Made by a program: the position numbers and the translations under genes
Shown: in pieces, positions 30,546-37,571 of the stretch
How positions within the stretch are numbered: position 1 is the first letter of the stretch
Layout of the letters: every line of letters starts with the position of its first letter
The notes under the pieces: model-generated
The model's input: the letters and a program-made list of their open reading frames with translations, nothing else
What the model was told of the DNA's origin: nothing
Database searches by the model: none
DNA from: CAYWPG01 sp964460035
GTDB lineage: Bacteria; Pseudomonadota; Gammaproteobacteria; Nitrococcales; AK92
Length of the DNA stretch: 64,000 nt
Direction of reading: 5' to 3'
NCBI GenBank assembly: GCA_964460035.1
Contig: CAYWPG010000012.1
Location: forward strand, 1-64,000

Positions 30546-32153
30546 CTACATACGGAACAGGCCGAAGCGGGTTTCCTCGATAGGCGCATTGAGGCTGGCC
30601 GATATGGCCAGCCCCAGCACGCGACGGGTGTCTATCGGGTCTATGACGCCATCGTCCCACAGCCGCGCGGTGGCATAGTACGGGTGGCCCTGGCGCTCGT
30701 ACTGCTCGCGAATCGGCCGCTTGAACGCCTCCTCGTCCTCGGCGGACCAGTGCTCGCCACGCCGCTCCAGCCCATCGCGACGCACCTGCGCCAGCACGTT
30801 CGCGGCCTGCTCGCCGCCCATTACGGAAATGCGCGCATTAGGCCACATCCACAGAAAACGCGGCGAGTACGCGCGCCCGCACATGCCGTAGTTGCCCGCG
30901 CCGAAGCTGCCGCCGATGATGACGGTAAACTTGGGCACCTTGGCGCAGGCGACCGCCGTGACCATTTTGGCCCCGTCTTTGGCAATGCCGCCCGCCTCGT
31001 ACTTGCGGCCTACCATGAAGCCGGTGATGTTCTGCAGGAACACCAGCGGAATACGGCGCTGGCTGCATAACTCCACGAAGTGCGCGCCCTTGAGCGCCGA
31101 CTCGGAGAACAACACGCCGTTGTTGGCGACTATGCCCACCGGATAGCCGAAAATGTGGGCGAAACCGCAGACCAGGGTGGTGCCGTACAGCGCTTTGAAT
31201 TCGTCGAACTCAGAGCCGTCGACAATGCGCGCGATGACCTCGCGTACATCGTAGGGCTTGCGCAGATCGGTGGGCACTACCCCATACAGCTCGGCCGGAT
31301 CGTATGCCGGCGGGCGTGCCTCGCGCAGCGCAAGATCGATGCGCTTGGTGGTATTCAGATTGGCAACGATGCGCCGGGCCAGCCCCAGGGCATGGGCATC
31401 GTTGAGCGCGTAATGGTCGGTGACGCCGGACACGCGCGAGTGCACGTCCGCACCGCCTAGCTCCTCGGCGCTGACCACCTCGCCGGTAGCGGCTTTGACC
31501 AGCGGCGGACCGGCAAGAAAAATCGTGCCCTGTTCCTTGACGATGATGCTCTCATCGGCCATGGCCGGGACATAGGCGCCACCCGCGGTGCACGACCCCA
31601 TCACCACCGCCAGCTGCGGGATGCCCTGGGCCGACATGTTCGCCTGGTTGTAGAAAATGCGCCCGAAGTGATCCCTATCGGGGAATACCTCGTCCTGATT
31701 GGGCAGGTTGGCGCCGCCGGAGTCGACCAGATAGATACAGGGCAGCCGATTCTGCTCCGCGATCTCCTGCGCGCGCAAATGTTTCTTCACGGTGATGGGA
31801 TAGTAGGTACCGCCCTTCACGGTCGCGTCGTTGGCGACGATCATGCACTCGCGGCCGCTGACGCGGCCTATGCCGGTAATGATGCCGGCGGCCGGCACCT
31901 GGTCGTCGTACATGCCATGCGCGGCGAGCTGGGAGAGTTCGAGGAACGGCGAGCCTACGTCCAGCAGCACGCGGATACGATCGCGCGGCAGCAGCTTGCC
32001 TCTGGCCAGGTGGCGCGCACGCGCTTCCTCGCCGCCCCCCTCCTTTACGGTAGCAACGCGGCGACGCAGATCGTCGACCAGCGCCTGCATGGCCTCGCGG
32101 TTGGCGGCGAACTCCTCGGACCGCGCGTTGATCTTGCTCTTGATAATAGACAT
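30546..32153 (-). CDS. liuB: Methylcrotonyl-CoA carboxylase, carboxyltransferase beta subunit
   Basis: 535 residues with both crotonase-like carboxyltransferase halves. Diagnostic stretches are RDRIRVLLDVGSPFLELS, IVANDATVKGGTYYPITVKKHLR, LVDSGGANLPNQDEVFPDR and, in the C-half, LFLQNITGFMVGRKYEAGGIAKDGAKM and IIGGSFGAGNYGMCGRAY. These are typical of methylcrotonyl-CoA carboxylase beta chains and differ from propionyl-CoA types. It forms the alpha6beta6 holoenzyme with LiuD. It begins 47 bases after the liuA stop and its 3' end is 13 bases before the liuC start. Confidence 0.96.
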   Translation of the reverse strand: MSIIKSKINARSEEFAANREAMQALVDDLRRRVATVKEGGGEEARARHLARGKLLPRDRIRVLLDVGSPFLELSQLAAHGMYDDQVPAAGIITGIGRVSGRECMIVANDATVKGGTYYPITVKKHLRAQEIAEQNRLPCIYLVDSGGANLPNQDEVFPDRDHFGRIFYNQANMSAQGIPQLAVVMGSCTAGGAYVPAMADESIIVKEQGTIFLAGPPLVKAATGEVVSAEELGGADVHSRVSGVTDHYALNDAHALGLARRIVANLNTTKRIDLALREARPPAYDPAELYGVVPTDLRKPYDVREVIARIVDGSEFDEFKALYGTTLVCGFAHIFGYPVGIVANNGVLFSESALKGAHFVELCSQRRIPLVFLQNITGFMVGRKYEAGGIAKDGAKMVTAVACAKVPKFTVIIGGSFGAGNYGMCGRAYSPRFLWMWPNARISVMGGEQAANVLAQVRRDGLERRGEHWSAEDEEAFKRPIREQYERQGHPYYATARLWDDGVIDPIDTRRVLGLAISASLNAPIEETRFGLFRM

Positions 32154-32200
32154 TCGCCTCTCCGGCCCCCCGAACCGGCTGCCGCTCCGCTAGCCGCGAC

Positions 32201-33367
32201 TTATGCGGTTTCGGCGAAGAGCTCGCGGCCGATCAGCATCCGCCGGATCTCGCTGGTACCCGCGCCGATCTCATAGAGCTTCGCATCGCGCAACAGGCGC
32301 CCCGTGGGGTAGTCGTTGATGTAACCGTTACCGCCCAAGGCCTGGATCGCCTCCAGCGCCATCCAAGTCGCCTTTTCCGCGGCATAGAGAATCGCGCCGG
32401 CGGCGTCCTTGCGCGTGGTCTCGCCCCGATCGCAGGCACGCCCGACGGCATAGACGTACGCCCTGCAAGCGCTCAGGGTGGTGTACATATCGGCCAGCTT
32501 GCCTTGCATGAGCTGGAACTCGCCGATGGCCTGGCCGAACTGCTTGCGTTCGTGCACATATGGGATCACCACATCCATACACGCTTGCATGATCCCCAGC
32601 GGCCCGGCCGCCAGCACCGCGCGCTCGTAATCCAACCCGGACATGAGCACGCGCACTCCGCCGTCTACCTCGCCGAGCACGTTCTCCTCGGGCACCTCGC
32701 AGTCCTCGAACACCAGCTCGCAGGTATTCGAGCCGCGCATACCCAGCTTGTCCAGTTTCTGAGCGGTGGAGAAGCCGGACATGCCCTTCTCGACGATGAA
32801 TGCGGTAATCCCGCGGCTGCCCGCCTCCAGATTCGTCTTCGCGTAGACCACCAGGGTGTCGGCATCGGGTCCGTTGGTGATCCACATCTTGTTGCCGTTG
32901 AGAACGTAGCGATCGCCCTTCTTGACGGCGCGCAAGCGCATGGAAACCACGTCCGACCCCGCGCCCGGCTCGGACATGGCAAGCGCGCCTATGTGCTCGC
33001 CCGAGATCAGTTTGGGCAGATACTTTTCCTTTTGCGCTTTGGTGCCGTTGAGGTGGATCTGATTGACGCAGAGGTTGGAGTGCGCACCGTAGGACAGCCC
33101 CACCGAAGCCGAAGCACGGGAAATCTCCTCCATGGCGATCTGATGCGCCAGATACCCCATGGCGCTACCTCCGTATTCTTCGCTGACGGTGATGCCCAGC
33201 AGCCCCATATCGCCCAGCTTGCGCCACAGGTCCATAGGGAACTCGTTGCTGACATCGATTTCGTGCGCGCGCGGAGCAATCTCCTCGGCTGCGAACGCCG
33301 CCACAGAGGCCCGCAGCATGTCAATCTCCGGGCCCAAGCCGAAGTCTAGTTGGGGATACTGGATCAT
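32201..33367 (-). CDS. liuA: Isovaleryl-CoA dehydrogenase
   Basis: 388 residues, an acyl-CoA dehydrogenase. Visible elements are MSEPGAGSDVVSMRL (FAD/substrate loop), KMWITNGPDADTLVVYAKT, MSGLDYERAVLAAGPLGIMQACMD and the C-terminal LGGNGYINDYPTGRLLRDAKLYEIGAGTSEIRRM. The ALGGNGY segment and operon position match isovaleryl-CoA dehydrogenase, which oxidises isovaleryl-CoA to 3-methylcrotonyl-CoA and passes electrons to ETF. AAGGAGGAG lies upstream of the ATG. It is the first structural gene of the operon, with the LiuR-type operator about 42 bases upstream. Confidence 0.95.
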   Translation of the reverse strand: MIQYPQLDFGLGPEIDMLRASVAAFAAEEIAPRAHEIDVSNEFPMDLWRKLGDMGLLGITVSEEYGGSAMGYLAHQIAMEEISRASASVGLSYGAHSNLCVNQIHLNGTKAQKEKYLPKLISGEHIGALAMSEPGAGSDVVSMRLRAVKKGDRYVLNGNKMWITNGPDADTLVVYAKTNLEAGSRGITAFIVEKGMSGFSTAQKLDKLGMRGSNTCELVFEDCEVPEENVLGEVDGGVRVLMSGLDYERAVLAAGPLGIMQACMDVVIPYVHERKQFGQAIGEFQLMQGKLADMYTTLSACRAYVYAVGRACDRGETTRKDAAGAILYAAEKATWMALEAIQALGGNGYINDYPTGRLLRDAKLYEIGAGTSEIRRMLIGRELFAETA

Positions 33368-33408
33368 GCAGAACGCTCCTCCTTAGCGTGCTTCGTGGTT
33401 TTTCGGCG

Positions 33409-33438
33409 AGCTTAGCTATCGTTTACGTAAGCGTCAAC
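33409..33438 (-). promoter_or_regulatory. MerR-type liu promoter with LiuR operator
   Basis: On the minus strand a -35 TTGACG (33437-33432) and a -10-like TAAGCT (33414-33409) are 17 bases apart. An imperfect palindrome GTTTACG-TAAG-CGTCAAC (33421-33438, plus-strand reading) covers the -35 and the spacer, with arms matching at six of seven positions. MerR-family regulators bind palindromes in exactly this place. It lies between liuR and liuA, so it is the likely LiuR target; LiuR sites of this general look are described in proteobacteria. Confidence 0.7.
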
Positions 33439-33544
33439 TTAGTCGCAAACCAAGACGCGCGCGACAAAGAACAAGCCGTCGGAGCGTTAACGCCGCTAGC
33501 GCGCTCTGCGGAGGGCCAGTGTAGAACTCCTGTGGCAGAGACGG

Positions 33545-33991
33545 TCAGGAGGCGGAACTTTGCTCGGCCTGAGCCCGCTCCTGCTCGGCCAGCAGCTTCT
33601 CGCAGTGCGCGTAAGACTGCTCGAGCTCGGCCAGGGTCTGCTCCAGATCGCGCATCTGCTGCAGCAGATGCTCTCGTTTCTCGCGCAGCACCTGCAGGTA
33701 GTAGCGCAGCTGCTTGGCCTCGCCATGCGCCTGGTCGTACAGAACGAAGGTTTCCTGTATCTCGGCTAGCGTGAAGCCCAGGCGCTTGCCGCGCAGAATC
33801 AGCTTCAGGCGAGCGCGATCGCGGCGCCGGTATAGCCGCCTGTTTCCCACGCGCACGGGAGCGAGCAAACCCTGATCCTCGTAGAAGCGAATGGCGCGAG
33901 TGGTAATTCCGAACTCACGCGCCAATTCGCCGATGGTGTAGGTCGCGCCCTTGGGAACTTTTGTGCCAGTGACGGATTTGGTCTGAGTCAT
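33545..33991 (-). CDS. liuR: MerR family regulator of leucine/isovalerate catabolism
   Basis: 148 residues. The N-terminal winged helix is YTIGELAREFGITTRAIRFYEDQGLLAPVRVGNRRLY (about 17-52), followed by a long coiled-coil dimerisation helix (about 85-148, rich in Glu, Leu and Gln). There is no cysteine-rich metal-binding loop, as expected for the LiuR subgroup. LiuR controls branched-chain amino-acid catabolic genes. It is upstream of and in the same direction as liuA, as in liuRABCDE operons, with a candidate operator in between. Confidence 0.93.
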   Translation of the reverse strand: MTQTKSVTGTKVPKGATYTIGELAREFGITTRAIRFYEDQGLLAPVRVGNRRLYRRRDRARLKLILRGKRLGFTLAEIQETFVLYDQAHGEAKQLRYYLQVLREKREHLLQQMRDLEQTLAELEQSYAHCEKLLAEQERAQAEQSSAS

Positions 33992-34080
33992 ATTGATCTG
34001 CCGCTCTTCAACCGGCTATCTTCCTTTACCACAAACGTTAACACACCCCTTCCCCACCAACCCGACGACTGGGGGCAAGC

Positions 34081-34518
34081 ATGCACGCCCGGAACCCCGC
34101 TTACCGTGAGCGGGTCGCCGCCATCATCGCCAATGCCCGCTTCGTCCAGCAGCTGGGGCTACAACTCGTCCACTGCGGCCCCGGCTGGTGCGAAACGCGC
34201 CTGGCGATCACCCCCGATCACTGGCAGCAGGACCGCTTCGTGCATGCGGGAGTACAAGCCACGGTCGCTGATCACACTGCCGGCTGCGCCGGCCTGACCT
34301 TGCTCGCGGCGGAAGAGCTTATCCTTTCCGTAGAGTTCAAGATCAACCTGCTGCGCCCGGCGCAAGGCTCTTCGCTGCGGTGTCGCGCCGAGGTGCTCAA
34401 GCCGGGGCGCACGCTTGTCGTGGCCGAATCCTCGGTCTACGCCGGCGGCCCACAGGAGGAAGTGCTGACCGCTAAAGCGACGGTCACGCTCGCCGTGGTA
34501 CCCCCCGCATCCCGCTAG
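34081..34518 (+). CDS. PaaI-like hotdog-fold acyl-CoA thioesterase
   Basis: 145 residues with one hotdog domain. The active-site helix region reads FVHAGVQATVADHTAGCAG, a variant of the HGGxxxxLAD pattern in PaaI/thioesterase superfamily proteins, with the catalytic Asp in VAD. A beta strand LSVEFKINLLRPA follows. It would hydrolyse an acyl- or aryl-CoA to free CoA. It is divergent from liuR with 89 bases between, which places it where a LiuR-controlled accessory gene might be, for example to relieve a CoA-trapping intermediate. The substrate is not visible. A GGGGG run before the ATG may serve as ribosome binding site. Confidence 0.85.
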   Translation: MHARNPAYRERVAAIIANARFVQQLGLQLVHCGPGWCETRLAITPDHWQQDRFVHAGVQATVADHTAGCAGLTLLAAEELILSVEFKINLLRPAQGSSLRCRAEVLKPGRTLVVAESSVYAGGPQEEVLTAKATVTLAVVPPASR

Positions 34519-34927
34519 CTCGCCGCGGCGGGCGCCCGAACCGACAGAAACGCGTTGCTGCAGCGCTCGGATTCTTGCCAAAAGCTGGGCATTTTTTACG
34601 TTAGCATTCGCATAATCTGATGGACGCCAACACAGAAAGGCGCTCGCACATAGCTCGCAATTCCCACAAGTCGTGTGCACGCAGTGACGGGAAGGACGAT
34701 GCCGAGTCCGAACCGTAAAACGGCTCACGACTACAACTTTAGTATATAAAGGCGGTCGACTATAGTAGTCAGCGAGGCCGACACAATTTGAGACAGTGAC
34801 AACGATCGTCACAAAAACGAACGAAAGGGAACTCGAGAATGCCTCTTACCCCTCACCACCTTCTCTATCCAAGATCCCTAACGCACGCCCTGGCTGTCGC
34901 GACTCCGCTTGCATGCTGGGGGTGCGC
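34519..34927. other. Long, comparatively AT-rich leader before the LeuB-like gene
   Basis: 409 bases with no credible gene. It contains an AT-rich segment around 34591-34615 and a candidate promoter (34738-34766), plus two small palindromes: GACTA-TAG-TAGTC (34758-34770) and GTGAC-N7-GTCAC (34796-34812). A reading frame extends from a GTG at 34796 into the LeuB-like gene, but the 44 extra residues resemble no family N-terminus. Confidence 0.45.
34738..34766 (+). promoter_or_regulatory. Candidate sigma70 promoter for the LeuB-like gene
   Basis: TTTAGT (34738-34743), 17-base spacer, TATAGT (34761-34766). The -10 matches five of six consensus bases, the -35 only three. The -10 is inside a small palindrome GACTATAGTAGTC, which could be an operator. 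Confidence 0.35.
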
Positions 34928-36052
34928 ATGACCATAAAACGACTGTTGGTGCTCGCTGGCGATGGCATCGGCCCGGAAGTCATGGCAGAAGCGCGCCGCG
35001 TCGCCCAGTGGTTTATCTACAGGCACGACCTCCCCGCCGAGTTGGTGGAAGCGCCGTTCGGCCTCTCGGCCTATGAAGCGACAGGCGACATTCTGCCAAC
35101 GCGCACCTTGGAGGAAATGCACCGTGCAGATGCCATCCTATTCGGCGCCATGGGCGGCCCGGAGTATGAGCGCATCCCGGCGCCCATCCGCCGCGCCGGC
35201 AGCCTGCTGAGGATTCGCAAGGAATTGGGGCTGTTCGCGAACGTCCGCCCCGTGCGCCACTGGCCCATGCTCGGCAGCGCCTGCCCACTGCGCGACGAAG
35301 TCGCGGCCGGGACCGATCTGGTCATCGTTCGCGAGAACATCAGCGGCATTTTCTATGGCGTGCCGCGCGGCATCGAGAACCTCCCCGACGGCGGCCGGCG
35401 CGCTTACAACACCCAGTCCTACACCACCGACGAGATTGAGCGGGTGGCCAGGGTCGCTTTCGAACTCGCCCGCAATCGCCGCGGCGAGGTCTGTTCCATC
35501 GACAAGTCCAACGTACTGATAAGCAGCGCCTTCTGGCGCGACACGGTACAGCAGCTGCACGACTCCAGCTATCCGGACGTGCGGCTGCGGCACATGCTGG
35601 TCGACAACTGCAACATGCAGCTGATGTCGGCGCCTTCGCAATTCGACGTGCTGCTTGCCGACAACATGTTCGGCGACATCCTCTCGGAAGGCGCCGGCGC
35701 TATTGCCGGTTCCTTGGGGCTGCTGCCATCGGCCTCGCTGGGCGACCGTGATCCCGGCGGGCGGCTCGCGGCGCTGTACGAGCCCGTGCACGGCAGTGCG
35801 CCCGACATCGCCGGCATGAACATCGCCAACCCGCTTGCGGCAATTCTCAGCTTCGCCTTGTGCCTGCGGTACACGTTCCGGCTGCCGGAGTGGGCCGAAC
35901 TGGTGGAGAACGCAGTAAGAGACGTATTGGCTGCCGGTTACGCCACCCGCGATATAGTCCACCCGGGTGCCCGCATCGTCGGCACGCGCGAAATGGGCGA
36001 CGCGGTACTGTCCGCTCTGGAGCAGACCAGCGTTCAGCTCAAGATCGCTTAG
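34928..36052 (+). CDS. LeuB-like beta-decarboxylating dehydrogenase (isopropylmalate/isocitrate dehydrogenase family)
   Basis: 374 residues from ATG 34928. The fold is clear: LVLAGDGIGPEVMAEARRV, LLRIRKELGLFANVRPV, a catalytic Tyr region, SIDKSNVL with the catalytic Lys, VDNCNMQLM, LLADNMFGDILSEGAGAIAGSLGLLPSAS and LYEPVHGSAPDIAG with the NAD-binding loop. The substrate segment reads VIVRENISGIFYG, where standard LeuB has R-E-L-T-G-G-I-Y-F-G; the RRAG-S-LLRIRKELG segment is LeuB-like. So it may be a genuine 3-isopropylmalate dehydrogenase or a paralogue for another 2-hydroxy acid. No leuA, leuC or leuD gene adjoins it, and it faces tail-to-tail with the FlhG-like gene, seven bases away. Confidence 0.82.
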   Translation: MTIKRLLVLAGDGIGPEVMAEARRVAQWFIYRHDLPAELVEAPFGLSAYEATGDILPTRTLEEMHRADAILFGAMGGPEYERIPAPIRRAGSLLRIRKELGLFANVRPVRHWPMLGSACPLRDEVAAGTDLVIVRENISGIFYGVPRGIENLPDGGRRAYNTQSYTTDEIERVARVAFELARNRRGEVCSIDKSNVLISSAFWRDTVQQLHDSSYPDVRLRHMLVDNCNMQLMSAPSQFDVLLADNMFGDILSEGAGAIAGSLGLLPSASLGDRDPGGRLAALYEPVHGSAPDIAGMNIANPLAAILSFALCLRYTFRLPEWAELVENAVRDVLAAGYATRDIVHPGARIVGTREMGDAVLSALEQTSVQLKIA

Positions 36053-36058
36053 CCTGCA

Positions 36059-37405
36059 CTAGCGCCGTTTGAGGGCATCGATCAGCGTCAGCGCCGACTC
36101 GCCCGTTTCCTTGTGTCTGCGCAGCAGTTCCAGCAGCGTCTGCTGCGAGCCGAAACGCTCCTTGTCGTAGCGTGTCGGCAAATGCGACAACAGCTGGGGA
36201 GGCGGCGCGCTGCGCGAGATCTCCGCCGTCGCGGCCGGCTTTGGCGGTGGCGGCGGCGGCAGCGCCGCCGCTATTCGCTGTGCCATTTGTTGCAGCAGGT
36301 CGGTATCGGGAGCAGGCCTCTCGGCCAGCCAGTCGATCAGGGTCAACGGATCGATCGGCAAGCGCCCGAAACGATGCAGGAACGCCTGATATACGGCGCC
36401 CAACAAGTCCTCCAACGCTGCGGCCGAAACCTCGGGCTGTTCCATCAGCGCCAACAGCTGCTCCTTGAGCTTGCCCGGATCGTCGGCCACCGGCTCGCTG
36501 ACCGTTGCCGCCTGGTCGGCCGCTGGTTCTGCCTGCCGCTGCAGGCGGTACCTACGCTGCCAGTACGCGGCAAAGCCGTAAGGCGGCGCCTGCTGCGGAA
36601 CCGCCCTGAGCAGCGCATCCGCGAGCCGTACGAAACTGCGGCAGGAAGGATCGCTGAGGGGAAAAAGCGCGACCGGGCTCTGCAACGTCACCGCAGCGCG
36701 CAGACTCTCGTCGCGCAGCAAAAAGCCCAAGGACTCAGTCTGCACATCCAGGTAAGTCTTTACCGCCGCGCTGAAGCGATGGTAGACCTCGCGCGCCTCA
36801 TTGGCGCTGCCGGCCATATTGACGACCACTTGGTAGCGCAAGCGCCGACGCCGCTGCAACAGCCGAATCATGGAAAAAGCATCGGTCAGCGACGTCGGCT
36901 CAGGCGTAATCACCAGCAGGACCTGATGCGCGGAACAGGCGTAGTCCAGGGTCGCATCGGCAATTCCGGCGGCGGTATCCAACAGGAAGAAATCGAAATC
37001 GCCTTCGATCTTGGCCAACTCGCGTGTCAACCGAAGCTGGTGGCGAGGCAGTAGACGCACGCAGTCGCTGATCCCATTGGCGCCCGGGATCACTTTCAGC
37101 GCATAAGGGCCTTCGAGAATGATGTCCTCTATCGGCTTACCGCCGAAGATTACGTGCTCGAGGCTGTACTGCGGCTGCAGGCCGAGCAGAATATTGACGT
37201 TAGCCAGGCCGGTATCGGCATCGAAAACGCACACGCGGTGGCCTGCACGCGCCAGTGCAATCCCCACGTTCACCGAAATACTGGACTTGCCAACACCTCC
37301 CTTGCCGCTGGTAACGGCAATAACATGCGGCAACTGGCAATCCCCCCCCAGGCAGTGAGCGTTTTTATTAGCGTGCCAACACGAATCCGCCGGGATATTG
37401 TCCAT
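36059..37405 (-). CDS. FlhG/MinD-like ParA-family ATPase with long C-terminal extension
   Basis: 448 residues from ATG 37405 (a GTG at 37423 would add six). Near residue 32 starts a deviant Walker A, TSGKGGVGKSSISVNVG, followed by the switch regions FDADTGLANVNILLGL and FFLLDTAAGIADATL. The TGLAN-N-LLG signature is that of FlhG (FleN/YlxH), which sets flagellar number and placement and antagonises FleQ. The core ends near residue 270. About 170 extra residues follow: a low-complexity linker with a proline run (PPPPPPKP) and a conserved-looking tail ending TGESALTLIDALKRR. No flagellar genes are visible nearby. The gene is divergent from an HDOD-histidine kinase. Confidence 0.85.
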   Translation of the reverse strand: MDNIPADSCWHANKNAHCLGGDCQLPHVIAVTSGKGGVGKSSISVNVGIALARAGHRVCVFDADTGLANVNILLGLQPQYSLEHVIFGGKPIEDIILEGPYALKVIPGANGISDCVRLLPRHQLRLTRELAKIEGDFDFFLLDTAAGIADATLDYACSAHQVLLVITPEPTSLTDAFSMIRLLQRRRRLRYQVVVNMAGSANEAREVYHRFSAAVKTYLDVQTESLGFLLRDESLRAAVTLQSPVALFPLSDPSCRSFVRLADALLRAVPQQAPPYGFAAYWQRRYRLQRQAEPAADQAATVSEPVADDPGKLKEQLLALMEQPEVSAAALEDLLGAVYQAFLHRFGRLPIDPLTLIDWLAERPAPDTDLLQQMAQRIAAALPPPPPPKPAATAEISRSAPPPQLLSHLPTRYDKERFGSQQTLLELLRRHKETGESALTLIDALKRR

Positions 37406-37571
37406 ATCCCGTACCAAGATCACGAATACGCCTGTCGCATCGACGGCTTATGATGCTGCGAAGATTAGCAAACAGTGGTACAAAGACGGTAGTTTCAGAA
37501 CAATGAGCGCACGTTCACGTGCGCCTTTTCGATCGCACACTCATTTATACCGCAAACTGCCAGGACTGCCC

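Noticed and set aside
27557..30583. 1008-codon open frame on the plus strand
   Set aside because: Antisense to liuE-D-C, which have full conserved motifs; the translation is rich in Arg, His and Ala with no family features.
34796..34927. 44-residue N-terminal extension of the LeuB-like protein
   Set aside because: The family N-terminus begins at residue 45 with an ATG at 34928; the extension looks unlike any targeting or catalytic segment.
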